DNA of 64,000 nt, taken from an uncultured Pelagibacteraceae bacterium (GTDB lineage Bacteria; Pseudomonadota; Alphaproteobacteria; Pelagibacterales; Pelagibacteraceae). The translations under genes were made by a program, and so were the position numbers. Under the pieces are notes generated by a model. It did no database searches, was not told the origin of the DNA, and worked only from the letters and a program-made list of their open reading frames with translations. The stretch spans positions 124,001 through 188,000 of the forward strand of contig CABYOT010000002.1 of assembly GCA_902520695.1 (NCBI GenBank). Direction: 5' to 3'. This document shows, in pieces, positions 41,410 through 51,724 of this stretch; the stretch's first letter is position 1; the number at the start of each line of letters is the position of its first letter.

Positions 41410-41968
41410 TTAACTTACAAAAAAATATTTTTGATAAGCCATAATTTTTTTCTTCTATAATATTTAGATATTTAGAAATTTTATCATCCGATTTTTTATT
41501 TCTGTGAATAATTAATATAGAATTTACATCTACAATTTTAAGTTTCTTAATTTGATCTATTAAACTTTTCATTTCTTTATCCTTAAAAGGAGGGTCTAAA
41601 AAAATTATATCAAATATCCTACTTTCTAGGTTTGAGTCTTCCAAATTATAAGCACTAGAATTATATACTTTACTTTTATTTTCTAATTTAAGGGTAAAGA
41701 TATTCTGTTTTAGAATTTTTAACGAGTTATGGTAATTTTCAAAAAATATTACCTCTGCCGCTCCTCTGGACAAACACTCAATTCCAAATGATCCAGTTCC
41801 AGAAAATAAATCTAAGACTTTTGAATTATGTACTTTTGCAGATATTTTGTTTGAATGATCTAAAATATTAAAAATCGACTCCCTTACTATATCTTTCAAC
41901 GGTCTAGTTGATTTGTCTAATGGATCTAATAATTTTTTTCCTTTTAATTCTCCTGAAATAACTCTCAT
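41402..41968 (-). CDS. rsmD: 16S rRNA (guanine966-N2)-methyltransferase RsmD
   Basis: MRVISGELKGKKL; LDLFSGTGSFGIECLSRGA; FLDPPF. Confidence 0.95.
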   Translation of the reverse strand: MRVISGELKGKKLLDPLDKSTRPLKDIVRESIFNILDHSNKISAKVHNSKVLDLFSGTGSFGIECLSRGAAEVIFFENYHNSLKILKQNIFTLKLENKSKVYNSSAYNLEDSNLESRIFDIIFLDPPFKDKEMKSLIDQIKKLKIVDVNSILIIHRNKKSDDKISKYLNIIEEKNYGLSKIFFCKLIN

Positions 41969-43230
41969 TTATCTATTATTCTAAAACCAATATCTTTTCT
42001 ATAAAAACCATTTTCCCATCCTAAATTTTCAATTTCTTTAATCACTGACTCTCTCGATTTCTTTAAATCTTCAGAAATATTTACAAAGTTAAGCACACGT
42101 CCTCCTGTTGCATAAACTTTGTTATCAATCGACTCAGTACCAGCATGATAAATAAAAGTACTATTATTCTTTGTAATTTTTTGTAAGTGAGGAATTTCTA
42201 AATTTTTTTTATACGTATCCGGATATCCATTAGAGCACAGCACGATGCACAGACTTTTTTTATTTTTCCACCTTATTGTTTGATTTTCTAAGTTTCCTTC
42301 ACAGCAGGATAGCATTAATTCTAATAAGTCTGAGTTTAATAATGGTAAAATTGTTTGACATTCTGGATCTCCCATTCTCACATTATATTCAACTAGGTAT
42401 GGATTATTCTCTTTAATCATGAGACCGACATACAAAAAACCCTCATATGTTTCTCCCATTTCCTTAATTGCTTTAAAAGTTGGTTTTATAACACTTTCTA
42501 TAATCTTTAAGTCCAAATCTTTATTTATAAGCCCTGAAGGTGAATATGCCCCCATACCACCAGTATTTTTACCCTTGTCGCCTTCACTAACTCTTTTATG
42601 GTCTTGAGCAGTGTTAAATTTTTTAAATATTTTTCCATCAGATATTACAAAGTAGCTCATCTCTTCACCTTTTAGGAATTCCTCAATAAGAACTTGATTG
42701 GCCCTACCAAATTTTCCATTAAAAATTTCATCTACAGCATTTTTTGCACTATCTGTATCTTCGCAAATATAAACACCTTTACCTGCCGCTAAACCATCTG
42801 CTTTAACAACAATAGGCTTATTTGCTTTTTCCAAATACTTGTGTGCATCTTTAATAGAGTTAAAAACACCAAATTGAGCAGTTGGAATTTTATATTTTTC
42901 ACATATTTTTTTTGTAAATATTTTAGAACCCTCAAGTTGTGAGGAAATTTTATTAGGTCCAAATACTTTTATTCCTTTATTTCTAAGAAAGTCGACGACT
43001 CCATCAACAAGAGGTTTCTCTGGCCCTACTATTACCAAATCTATTTTATATTCATCAACAAAATTCCCTAATTTATCAAAATCATAAATATCGATTTTTA
43101 CATTCTCAGCAATAAATTTAGTTCCAGCATTACCTGGTAAACAATATAATTTTTTAAGTTTTGGAGACTTTGATATTTGATCTGCTATAGCATGTTCTCT
43201 CCCGCCATTCCCAAGAATTGCAATTTTCAT
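41965..43230 (-). CDS. purD: Phosphoribosylamine-glycine ligase PurD
   Basis: MKIAILGNGGREHAIA start at 43230; MGAYSP; NVRMGDPECQ. ORF-track extension to 43335 rejected. Confidence 0.95.
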   Translation of the reverse strand: MKIAILGNGGREHAIADQISKSPKLKKLYCLPGNAGTKFIAENVKIDIYDFDKLGNFVDEYKIDLVIVGPEKPLVDGVVDFLRNKGIKVFGPNKISSQLEGSKIFTKKICEKYKIPTAQFGVFNSIKDAHKYLEKANKPIVVKADGLAAGKGVYICEDTDSAKNAVDEIFNGKFGRANQVLIEEFLKGEEMSYFVISDGKIFKKFNTAQDHKRVSEGDKGKNTGGMGAYSPSGLINKDLDLKIIESVIKPTFKAIKEMGETYEGFLYVGLMIKENNPYLVEYNVRMGDPECQTILPLLNSDLLELMLSCCEGNLENQTIRWKNKKSLCIVLCSNGYPDTYKKNLEIPHLQKITKNNSTFIYHAGTESIDNKVYATGGRVLNFVNISEDLKKSRESVIKEIENLGWENGFYRKDIGFRIIDK

Positions 43231-43256
43231 ATATTCAAATATATATCCTATAAACC

Positions 43257-43439
43257 ATGAACAAGTTAGCAAAATTAAAATATCTTCCAAATAACTTTGA
43301 AATAATGGAAGAGGGTGATCATGTGGTATGTGCAATTTCAGGAAAAAAAATTCCTTTAGAAAAATTGAATTATTGGAATGTTGACGAACAAGAAGCTTAT
43401 TTTTCTTATGTTGAGGCTTCAGTAAAAAAGGAAAAATAA
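43257..43439 (+). CDS. DUF2093 family small protein
   Basis: 60 aa; EEGDHVVCAISGKKIPLEKLNYWNVDEQEAYFSYVEAS matches the alphaproteobacterial DUF2093 pattern. Confidence 0.8.
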   Translation: MNKLAKLKYLPNNFEIMEEGDHVVCAISGKKIPLEKLNYWNVDEQEAYFSYVEASVKKEK

Positions 43440-43452
43440 CTAAATTTTATAT

Positions 43453-44313
43453 TTATTTTCTCCACCTATCGTGCGTCCAAATCCATTGATCTGGATTTTT
43501 TAGTATCATTTTTTCTAATATTTTATTTAAATGTACAGAAATTTCTTCATTAGATTTTTCTGAATTTATTACAATTGGTTGTGAAACGTACATTTTGAAA
43601 TAATATTTTTTAGTTCTCTCTATATAAATTGGAACCAAATCGCACTTATATTTCTTTATAATCTGAGCAGGTATTGTTGTAGTAGAAGCCAGATCTCCAA
43701 AAAAATTTATTTTAATTCCTTCAGTGACTCTCTGATCAATCATTAATGCAATTGAGTTACCTTTTTTAAGATTTTCCAATATTTGTCTAGTTCCTGTCCT
43801 TCCTTTTTTTATTTGATTCCTACAAATATAATTTTTTCTAATATGTTCCATGTCTTTATTTAAGAAAATATTATTTAAAGGTCTATATATTGCAGCTAAA
43901 TTAATCTTTGACTTTTCTATTTGCATAGCCATCAATTCAAAATTGTTAAAATGTCCTGAAATGAATACTACAGGTTTATTTTTTTTTTTTATATTCTCCA
44001 AATTATCAATCCCATCAATTTCAATATAGTTTGACAGATTATTATTTCTAAAATCTTTTAAAAATGGATATTCTGCTAAAATTCTTCCATAATTTCCTAA
44101 CACATTTTTCGCAAATTTATTTTCAGAAATATTAATTGAAATTTTAGACTTTTTTAGATTTTCGATTATAGATGTTTTTTTTCTAAAAATATTACCAAAA
44201 GTTTTACCAATATAAAAACCCAAATTTGATGAAAATCTATATCCAAGTAATTGACAGATTATAAAAAATAATTTTATTACAATAAATTCAAGAAAATATA
44301 TTATTCTTTTCAT
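43453..44313 (-). CDS. Lipid A biosynthesis acyltransferase (LpxL/HtrB family)
   Basis: FISGHFNNFELMAM; ALMIDQRVTEGIKINFFG; WIWTHDRWRK C-terminus. Confidence 0.9.
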   Translation of the reverse strand: MKRIIYFLEFIVIKLFFIICQLLGYRFSSNLGFYIGKTFGNIFRKKTSIIENLKKSKISINISENKFAKNVLGNYGRILAEYPFLKDFRNNNLSNYIEIDGIDNLENIKKKNKPVVFISGHFNNFELMAMQIEKSKINLAAIYRPLNNIFLNKDMEHIRKNYICRNQIKKGRTGTRQILENLKKGNSIALMIDQRVTEGIKINFFGDLASTTTIPAQIIKKYKCDLVPIYIERTKKYYFKMYVSQPIVINSEKSNEEISVHLNKILEKMILKNPDQWIWTHDRWRK

Positions 44314-45230
44314 AACCTTTCCTTAAGAAATTTTGTAAATTTATTAAGATTTTTTATTTTTAGCTTTATTTTTAAATAATGAATATTTTTTCTATTTCTT
44401 ATACTTAATCTTTTATAATCTTTTTCTGTTGTTATAATTTCTAATCTATTATCAAATCCAATTTTTTTGATGTCATCAATTTCTTGATTTTTAAAATTAT
44501 GATGATCAGGAAATATAAATTTTTTTGATATATTAAATTTATATTTTTTAAGTGTATATTCAAATTCTTGTGGATTCCCTATGCCACAGAAATAAAGATA
44601 TTTCTTTTTTTTGTTAAATTTTTCAACATTAATTGGAATATATTTTGAGTAAAAAATATGATTATTAAATTTTTTTAGAATTGAAAAAAGATTTTTGTTA
44701 TTTTTTTCACCATTCAAAAAAATTGCATTGTAATTCCTCAGTGTTGATAAATTTTCTCTTAAAGGACCTGCTGGTATTAATAGTCCATTTCCAACGCCAT
44801 AACTTGAATTAAAACATGCAATAGAAATATCATATTTTATAGTTTTATCTTGTAAACCATCATCTAAAATAGCCAAATTAAATTTTGTTGAACTTTCCGC
44901 TTTAATCAAACTTATTTTCCTATCAGAATCGCTAAAAACATTTCCATTAGCTTTAAGTAGTTCCCTCTCATCAAATTGGTTAATATATTTCTTTTTGATA
45001 AATACCGGTTTGAATTTTTTTTTTAAAATATTACTTATCTCAATACTAAGAGACGTTTTTCCTGTTCCACCCACGTAAATATTTCCAATACATATTGTCT
45101 TAATTTTATAATTTTTTTTTATTAAAAAATTTTTAAAAAAATTTATACTAAAAATAATTATTGAAAAAGGGATTAAAGACAATGAAATTAGATTTTTATT
45201 ATTCCAAAATAGTGGTTTTCTTATCTTCAT
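44310..45230 (-). CDS. lpxK: Tetraacyldisaccharide 4'-kinase
   Basis: GNIYVGGTGKTSLSIEI Walker A; LAILDDGLQDKTI; PAGPLRE. Confidence 0.95.
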   Translation of the reverse strand: MKIRKPLFWNNKNLISLSLIPFSIIIFSINFFKNFLIKKNYKIKTICIGNIYVGGTGKTSLSIEISNILKKKFKPVFIKKKYINQFDERELLKANGNVFSDSDRKISLIKAESSTKFNLAILDDGLQDKTIKYDISIACFNSSYGVGNGLLIPAGPLRENLSTLRNYNAIFLNGEKNNKNLFSILKKFNNHIFYSKYIPINVEKFNKKKKYLYFCGIGNPQEFEYTLKKYKFNISKKFIFPDHHNFKNQEIDDIKKIGFDNRLEIITTEKDYKRLSIRNRKNIHYLKIKLKIKNLNKFTKFLKERL

Positions 45231-46463
45231 TTAGATAAATCTCTTAATCTCTAATATATTTTTATTTATTATTTTATCGCCTAACAAATTTAATTTCCTA
45301 TTGATCATTCTATTTCCTGAATAATCAAATTTTTTAAGAAAAAGTTTTTTTACATTTTTTGAAGAATTTATCTTAGTTGCAATTTTCAAATTTTCTAATA
45401 TCTGATATATTTCTTTAAAATTTTCAACGTGAGGACCTGTAAAAATATAATTACCTTCTCTTGCAGGCTCTAGTGGATTTTGGCCTCCATGCATTATTAA
45501 AGATCCTCCTACAAATGTTATTTTCGATATTGAGTAGAATTTAGAGCTATCGCCATATGTATCAACAATATATATATCTGTATTTTTATTTAATTTTTTA
45601 GAAATTGTGTGTAATTCAGAATTTAAACCAATACTGTCTAGCTCTTTTACAATTTCTTTTTTTCTATTTATATGTCTTGGTATTATTATTGTTACTAAAT
45701 TTTTAATCTTTTTTTTTAATTCTTTATGAAGTTTGCCTATAAATAACTCTTCTGTTCTATGTGTACTTGCAGCACACAAAATAGTTTTTTTAAAAAATTT
45801 CTTTTTCAAATTATTATTATTACTTTTGTGAGAAATCCTGGAAAATTTGAGATTTCCAATTTCCCTAACATTTTTTACTCCAAGCAATCTTAAATATTTA
45901 TTTGAAGCCTTATTTTGTGGTAACGCAACAGTTATTTTTTCAAATATGTTTCTTGAAAATTTAGGAAAATAATTCCATCTACGAAAAGTTTTTTTTGTAA
46001 TTCTTCCATTTAGAAGTATTAACGGGACTCTAGCTTTGTATAAGTTGTTAATCATATTAGGCCAAACCTCAGAGTCTATGAATATTGCGAGTTTTGGTTT
46101 CCAATATTCTATAAATAACCTTGTTAAAATATTTAAATCATAAGGATAATATTGATGAATAGTTTTTCTAAACTTATATTTAGACAATATAGATGTTGAA
46201 CTTACTGTGGTCGTGGTAACTAATATTTTCTTTATATTTTTGTCTTTTTCAAATTTTTTCAAGATAGGTATTATAGTTAAAATTTCTCCTACACTTGCAC
46301 CATGAAACCATATTGTACAATCTGATAGACTCTTTTTTGAGAATAAACAAAATTTTTCTTTAAATCTGATTTTATCCTCTTTTCCTAAAAATATTCTGAT
46401 TATTAAGATTATTGGTGAAATTAATAATATTATTAATAAAAAAATATTATAAATAAAAAACAT
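45231..46463 (-). CDS. waaA: 3-deoxy-D-manno-octulosonic acid (Kdo) transferase
   Basis: WFHGASVGEILTIIPIL; FIDSEVWPNMI; FVGGSLIMHGGQNPLEPA. Confidence 0.95.
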   Translation of the reverse strand: MFFIYNIFLLIILLISPIILIIRIFLGKEDKIRFKEKFCLFSKKSLSDCTIWFHGASVGEILTIIPILKKFEKDKNIKKILVTTTTVSSTSILSKYKFRKTIHQYYPYDLNILTRLFIEYWKPKLAIFIDSEVWPNMINNLYKARVPLILLNGRITKKTFRRWNYFPKFSRNIFEKITVALPQNKASNKYLRLLGVKNVREIGNLKFSRISHKSNNNNLKKKFFKKTILCAASTHRTEELFIGKLHKELKKKIKNLVTIIIPRHINRKKEIVKELDSIGLNSELHTISKKLNKNTDIYIVDTYGDSSKFYSISKITFVGGSLIMHGGQNPLEPAREGNYIFTGPHVENFKEIYQILENLKIATKINSSKNVKKLFLKKFDYSGNRMINRKLNLLGDKIINKNILEIKRFI

Positions 46464-48205
46464 CAGTTTTTGTTTATCTGCTTATTGTAGAATTTTTTAT
46501 ACGTTTCAGATTTATTTAAAAGCTCTTCATGATTTCCTGAGTCTAGAACATTACCTTTATCCATTACATAAATTTTATCTGAATTCAGAATTGTTGAAAG
46601 TCTATGAGCTATAACCACAGTCGTTTTATTCAATACCAATTTATCAAGTGCTTTTTGAATTTTTTCTTCAGTTTCAGAGTCGAGTGAGGAGGTTGCTTCA
46701 TCTAAAAGTATTATCTTGCTATCTTTTAAAAAGGCTCTAGCGATTGACAATCTTTGTTTTTCACCTCCTGACAATCGAACTCCATTTTCCCCAATCATTG
46801 TTTGATATTTATTTTCAAGCTTATCTATGAAATCTTGGCACATAGATTGTTCTGCGGCTTTATAAACTTCTTCGTCAGTAGCATCTGGTTTTGCATATTT
46901 AATGTTATTAAAAATTGTATCATCAAATAGTGTTACATTTTGATCAACTATAGATATTTCTTTCCTTAGAGAAAATAAATTAACATCTCTAATATTTTGC
47001 CCATCAATTTCTAAAATTCCAGATTTCGGATCATATAATCTTGGAATTAAACCCAATAATGAAGACTTACCTGATCCGCTTTGACCAACTAATGCAGTCA
47101 TTTTTTTTCCATTTATTTTAATATTTATATTTTTCAGAACTTTATTTTCAAGATTAGAAGCATAATTGAAATTTATATTTTTCAATTCTATATCTCCATT
47201 TTTGAAATTAATTTCTGATTTATCTTTATTTACCTCAATCAAATTTTTAACATCAATAATTGGGAGTATTCTTTTTCCAGCTGACATACCCTGGCCAATG
47301 CCTACATTAATAGTAGCCAATGATTTTACTGGTTGATAAGCTAACATCATTGCTGCTAAAAAAGAAAAAAAATTATTTAAGCTTAATTGATCGTTCATAA
47401 TTAATTTTCCAGAGTAAAATATTAATAGAGCAATCATAATCCCTGTAAGAATTTCCATAATCGGGGTAGCCCTAATAAATATCGTAGATATTTTTATCGA
47501 CTTTTCTTTCAAATCATTAACAAATTTTTCTGATCTATTTTCCTCAAATTCTTCTCTTTGAAAAATCTTAATAATTTTATGATTTTTAAATAAATCAATT
47601 AAATATTTATTTAGATCTCCAGATTTTTCTTGAGCCTCTGTTGCTACTTTACTCATCCTTTTACCCAATCTCTTTGCAGTTATAGATGCTAGTGGGATCA
47701 TTATTATTGCTATTAGAGATAATCTCCAATTTTGCGTGAACATAACTATAAGTAGACCTATTAAAGTTAGACCATCTTTAAAAAAATTCAAAAATGAAGT
47801 ACTAAGCATCATTGTTATTTGATTAACATCAAAGTTTAAATTTGAGATATATTTTCCAGTATGCTTGTTCTCAATGTATTCTGTATCTGCCTTAATAAAA
47901 GAAGTAAGCATATTCATTTGTATTTTTTTCTTAACTTCCTCAGCAACATTTATCATTAAGACTTTAGCCATATAAAGAGAAATACCTTTAGTAGCAAATG
48001 CAATAATTATAAAAAATGGGATAAGTAACAATAGACTTTGGTCTCTATTCAAAAAAATTTTATCTATAGCAGGATCTAATAGCCATGCGGTAGCCGATGT
48101 ACTTGCGGCAACTAAAACTGAAAAAAAAACAGCTAGTAAAATTTTATTTAAGTAATTTTTGGTATAATCATTGTAAAGTCTTTTCAGTATTTCAATATTT
48201 GTCAT
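46463..48205 (-). CDS. msbA: Lipid A export ABC transporter (MsbA-like)
   Basis: Six-TM exporter + GQSGSGKSSLLGLIPRLYDP, LSGGEKQRLSIARAFLKDSKIILLDEATSSLD. Confidence 0.93.
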   Translation of the reverse strand: MTNIEILKRLYNDYTKNYLNKILLAVFFSVLVAASTSATAWLLDPAIDKIFLNRDQSLLLLIPFFIIIAFATKGISLYMAKVLMINVAEEVKKKIQMNMLTSFIKADTEYIENKHTGKYISNLNFDVNQITMMLSTSFLNFFKDGLTLIGLLIVMFTQNWRLSLIAIIMIPLASITAKRLGKRMSKVATEAQEKSGDLNKYLIDLFKNHKIIKIFQREEFEENRSEKFVNDLKEKSIKISTIFIRATPIMEILTGIMIALLIFYSGKLIMNDQLSLNNFFSFLAAMMLAYQPVKSLATINVGIGQGMSAGKRILPIIDVKNLIEVNKDKSEINFKNGDIELKNINFNYASNLENKVLKNINIKINGKKMTALVGQSGSGKSSLLGLIPRLYDPKSGILEIDGQNIRDVNLFSLRKEISIVDQNVTLFDDTIFNNIKYAKPDATDEEVYKAAEQSMCQDFIDKLENKYQTMIGENGVRLSGGEKQRLSIARAFLKDSKIILLDEATSSLDSETEEKIQKALDKLVLNKTTVVIAHRLSTILNSDKIYVMDKGNVLDSGNHEELLNKSETYKKFYNKQINKN

Positions 48206-49072
48206 TTAAATTATTTTTCCTACTAAAATATTTAAAAAAACTATAAACCCTAAAAAATTATTACTTTTAAATTTTTGTAAACAATGATTTGCATCATCTA
48301 TATTAAGATTTCTTATTTGATAATGTGATAAATGCAAAAAGGTTATTATCAAAGTTAGGAAATATAATATTTTAAAATTCATTAGTACTCCTATTATTAA
48401 TAAAGAAATAAAAAAAAATGAGTAACATAAAGAAATAAATATTTTTGGGTTCTTTTTAAATTTTATAGAGGTAGATTTTACTCCTATTATCTCATCATCT
48501 TTAATATCCTGATATCCATAAATAGTGTCGTAACCCAGTGTCCAAAATATGGCTCCAAAATAAAATACGATTGGAACAATAGATATACTGTTATTTATAG
48601 ATATCCAGGCAAGAACAAGCCCATAATTAAATGTAATTCCTAAAAATAATTGTGGCCAGTAAGTAAATCTTTTCATCAATGGATAAGTAAATGCTAAGGG
48701 CATTGATAATAGTGCCATTAAAATTGTGAGTTTATTAAAATTAATCAAGACTAAAAATGCTAATCCACATAAAACAAAAGAGTAAATTATTGCAAGTTTT
48801 ACAGAAACTTTTCCAGATGCAATTGGTCTATTTTTCGTCCTCTCAACTTTTTTGTCAAAATTTTTATCTACTATGTCATTTACAATACATCCTGCAGATC
48901 TCATTAGCATTGATCCAAGTAAAAATAGTAAAGTATAAAAATAAAATTTTTCTAATTCAGAATTAAAATTAAAAGCAATTGTAAGACCCCATAGACAAGG
49001 CCAAAATAAAAGCATGTAACCAATCGGTCTATTTAATCTTGTAAGTTCAATGAATAATTTGATGTTTTGCAT
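48206..49072 (-). CDS. ubiA: 4-hydroxybenzoate polyprenyltransferase
   Basis: NRPIGYMLLFWPCLWGLTIAF; RSAGCIVNDIVDKNFDKKVERTKNRPIASG. Confidence 0.95.
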   Translation of the reverse strand: MQNIKLFIELTRLNRPIGYMLLFWPCLWGLTIAFNFNSELEKFYFYTLLFLLGSMLMRSAGCIVNDIVDKNFDKKVERTKNRPIASGKVSVKLAIIYSFVLCGLAFLVLINFNKLTILMALLSMPLAFTYPLMKRFTYWPQLFLGITFNYGLVLAWISINNSISIVPIVFYFGAIFWTLGYDTIYGYQDIKDDEIIGVKSTSIKFKKNPKIFISLCYSFFFISLLIIGVLMNFKILYFLTLIITFLHLSHYQIRNLNIDDANHCLQKFKSNNFLGFIVFLNILVGKII

Positions 49073-49115
49073 AACAATTTACTTGTAAATAGCAAAGCAG
49101 AGTCTCATAATCAAA

Positions 49116-49532
49116 TTGATTCGAATGAATATAGATTACACTGTTACAGCATTAATGTTTCCAGCAATACCGCTTATAATGAGTGTATATAGCAATCGAT
49201 TTCATACCCTCAGTGGATTAATTAGAAAAATTCATGATGAGTACGTTTTTGAAAAACACACACCACCAGAATGGAAAGATCAACTTATAAACCTAAATAG
49301 CAGAATTGGTGTATTAAAGTTTGCAATTATGTCAGCAGCATTTGGTTTTCTATTTAATATGCTGACTGTATTTGCTCTTTATTTAGAAAGTTTGATTGTA
49401 GCTAGAGTAATTTTTGGAACGTGTTGTTTATCAATGATGATTTCAATTATATTTTTTATTAGAGAAATACAAATTTCTACAAAGGCTTTAAAACTCCATC
49501 TTTCTGATATGGATGTTCAGTTTAAGGAATAA
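49116..49532 (+). CDS. DUF2721 family membrane protein
   Basis: NRFHTLSGLIRKIHDEY; three TM segments; length typical of DUF2721. Confidence 0.75.
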   Translation: MIRMNIDYTVTALMFPAIPLIMSVYSNRFHTLSGLIRKIHDEYVFEKHTPPEWKDQLINLNSRIGVLKFAIMSAAFGFLFNMLTVFALYLESLIVARVIFGTCCLSMMISIIFFIREIQISTKALKLHLSDMDVQFKE

Positions 49533-50493
49533 TTACTGCTGGACCTGTAATTTTTCTTCCTTCCAAATCTTTATGCGCTTGAACAGCGTCCTCTAATTTA
49601 TATTTTTTATAAATTTCTATTTTTACATTTCCAGACGAAATTTGTTTAAATAACATGTTGGCTGCTTCTTGTATTTCCTCACTATTTGTAAAGTATTGAT
49701 TCATTGCAGGTCTAACAAAATAAATACCTTTTGGTTGCAAAGATTTTGAAACAATAATTGGATCAAGTGGACCTGATGCATTTCCAAATGAAACCATTGT
49801 TCCTCTTAATTTTAAACATTCAATGGATTTATCGTATGTTGTTTTACCCACACCATCATAAACAACTGAAACACCTTTACCTTTTGTTAGTTCCAATGTT
49901 TTTTTTGCAAAGTCTTCCTTAGAGTAGTTTATAACCTCATCACAACCATACTTCTTTGCTATCTCAACTTTTTCGTCACTACCAACTGTTCCAATAACTT
50001 TCAGACCTAAACTTTTTGCCCACTGACAAAAGAATTGTCCGACACCACCAGCTGCTGCATGAAATAAGACAGTTTCACCTTCTTTTGGAACATATGTTTT
50101 GTGTAATAAATAAAATGTTGTCATTCCTTTTGTCATTGCACTCGAAATTTGCTCCAAATCAATATCATTAGGAACTTTTACAATATTTTTTGATGTATAA
50201 TTTCTGTGAGTTGAGTAAGCACCTAAAGGAGCTGCAGCATATGCAATTTTATCTCCAACTGAAAAATTAGAAACATTTGAACCAACTTCTTTAATTATAC
50301 CTGCTGCTTCCATCCCAATCCCAGTTGGTAATTCAAGAGGATATAAACCTGATCTATGATATGTATCTATATAGTTTAAACCAATTGAAACATGTTCGAT
50401 TTGAACTTCATCTGCTCCAGGTTTTTCTAAAGTTATATCTTCTAGTTTAAGAACTTCTGGTCCACCTGTATTTGTTACTTTAATAGATTTCAT
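49522..50493 (-). CDS. Quinone oxidoreductase (zeta-crystallin-like MDR)
   Basis: HRSGLYPLELPTGIGMEAAGII; HAAAGGVGQFFCQWAKSLG. Confidence 0.95.
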   Translation of the reverse strand: MKSIKVTNTGGPEVLKLEDITLEKPGADEVQIEHVSIGLNYIDTYHRSGLYPLELPTGIGMEAAGIIKEVGSNVSNFSVGDKIAYAAAPLGAYSTHRNYTSKNIVKVPNDIDLEQISSAMTKGMTTFYLLHKTYVPKEGETVLFHAAAGGVGQFFCQWAKSLGLKVIGTVGSDEKVEIAKKYGCDEVINYSKEDFAKKTLELTKGKGVSVVYDGVGKTTYDKSIECLKLRGTMVSFGNASGPLDPIIVSKSLQPKGIYFVRPAMNQYFTNSEEIQEAANMLFKQISSGNVKIEIYKKYKLEDAVQAHKDLEGRKITGPAVIIP

Positions 50494-51326
50494 TTTACAA
50501 ATGTACCTTTATGATAATCCTCGACTGCTTGCAAGATTTCTTGTTTAGTGTTCATAACAAATGGACCACCTCTAGCAATTTGTTCACCTATTGGTTTTCC
50601 AGCAATTAGAAGAAACTTAGCATCAGTTGAGCCATAAACCTTAAGTTTATTTCCCTTTTCTAAAAGAATTAGTTTTGAATTTTCAACTTTTTGATGTTGC
50701 TGATTTCCGATTTTTATTTCTCCATCAATTAAATAAATAAATGAATTGTGAGTTGATGGTAAATCAAAATTGAACTCTTTGTTCTTGTTTAATTCTATAT
50801 CAAAATAAACAGGCTCAACATTATGCTTTTTTACAGGTCCCTCAGCTTTTTCAAATTTACCAGCTATTACTTTTACAATTTTTTCCTCATCTTTATATGA
50901 CTGCATTTGCTTCGCATCTATGTAGATATAATCAGGTTTGCTCATTTTAAGTTTAGCTGGCATATTGATCCATAATTGAAATCCGTGCAGTTTACCTTCT
51001 TTCATTGCTGGCATTTCAGAGTGAATTATTCCACTTCCAGTTTTCATCCACTGAACATCTCCAGCAGTCATTCTACCTTCGCCACCTGTACTATCTTTGT
51101 GTTCAAAATCTCCAGCTAACATATAGGTTACTGTTTCTATTCCTCGATGAGGATGAGGTGGAAAACCAGCTATATAATCTTCACTATTTTCTGATCCAAA
51201 TTCATCTAGCATTAAAAATGGATCAAAGTAATTTGGCTCTACACCAATACTTCTTTTTAATTTAACTCCAGCCCCGTCAGAGGCTGGCATAGGTTCAATA
51301 ATTTTTTTTATCTCTATATCTGACAT
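50490..51326 (-). CDS. Pirin family protein
   Basis: FPPHPHRGIETVTYMLAGDFEHKDSTGGEGRMTAGDVQWMKTGSGIIHSE. Confidence 0.97.
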   Translation of the reverse strand: MSDIEIKKIIEPMPASDGAGVKLKRSIGVEPNYFDPFLMLDEFGSENSEDYIAGFPPHPHRGIETVTYMLAGDFEHKDSTGGEGRMTAGDVQWMKTGSGIIHSEMPAMKEGKLHGFQLWINMPAKLKMSKPDYIYIDAKQMQSYKDEEKIVKVIAGKFEKAEGPVKKHNVEPVYFDIELNKNKEFNFDLPSTHNSFIYLIDGEIKIGNQQHQKVENSKLILLEKGNKLKVYGSTDAKFLLIAGKPIGEQIARGGPFVMNTKQEILQAVEDYHKGTFVK

Positions 51327-51331
51327 ATTAT

Positions 51332-51703
51332 CTAAAATTTCTTATCTAAACTAAAATCTTTAGTTCCATTTATGAATATAAATAGAAACCCACCAGCTAA
51401 TGCTATATTTTTCAAAAAAGATCCTAATTGCATCTGGTCCGAAAAATCGTTGTGAAAAATTACTGCTGTTGCAATGCAAAATAGACTTAATAAACCTGCT
51501 GCAATTTTTGCTTTATAGCCTAATATAATTAATATAGGTCCAACTATCTCCAAAATTATTGCTGGTATAATTAAAATTCCTGGTAATCCAAAACCTTCCA
51601 TCCAGTCAATTGTTCCATCATAATTACCAATTTTAAAAATACCATTAAGAAGAAATAAAGCTGAAATTAAAATTCTTGCAACAAGATCTAAAATGTTTGT
51701 CAT
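51332..51703 (-). CDS. DoxX family membrane protein
   Basis: RILISALFLLNGIFKI; GFLFIFING; four TM. Confidence 0.85.
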   Translation of the reverse strand: MTNILDLVARILISALFLLNGIFKIGNYDGTIDWMEGFGLPGILIIPAIILEIVGPILIILGYKAKIAAGLLSLFCIATAVIFHNDFSDQMQLGSFLKNIALAGGFLFIFINGTKDFSLDKKF

Positions 51704-51724
51704 AATTTTAAAATAATGACTTGT

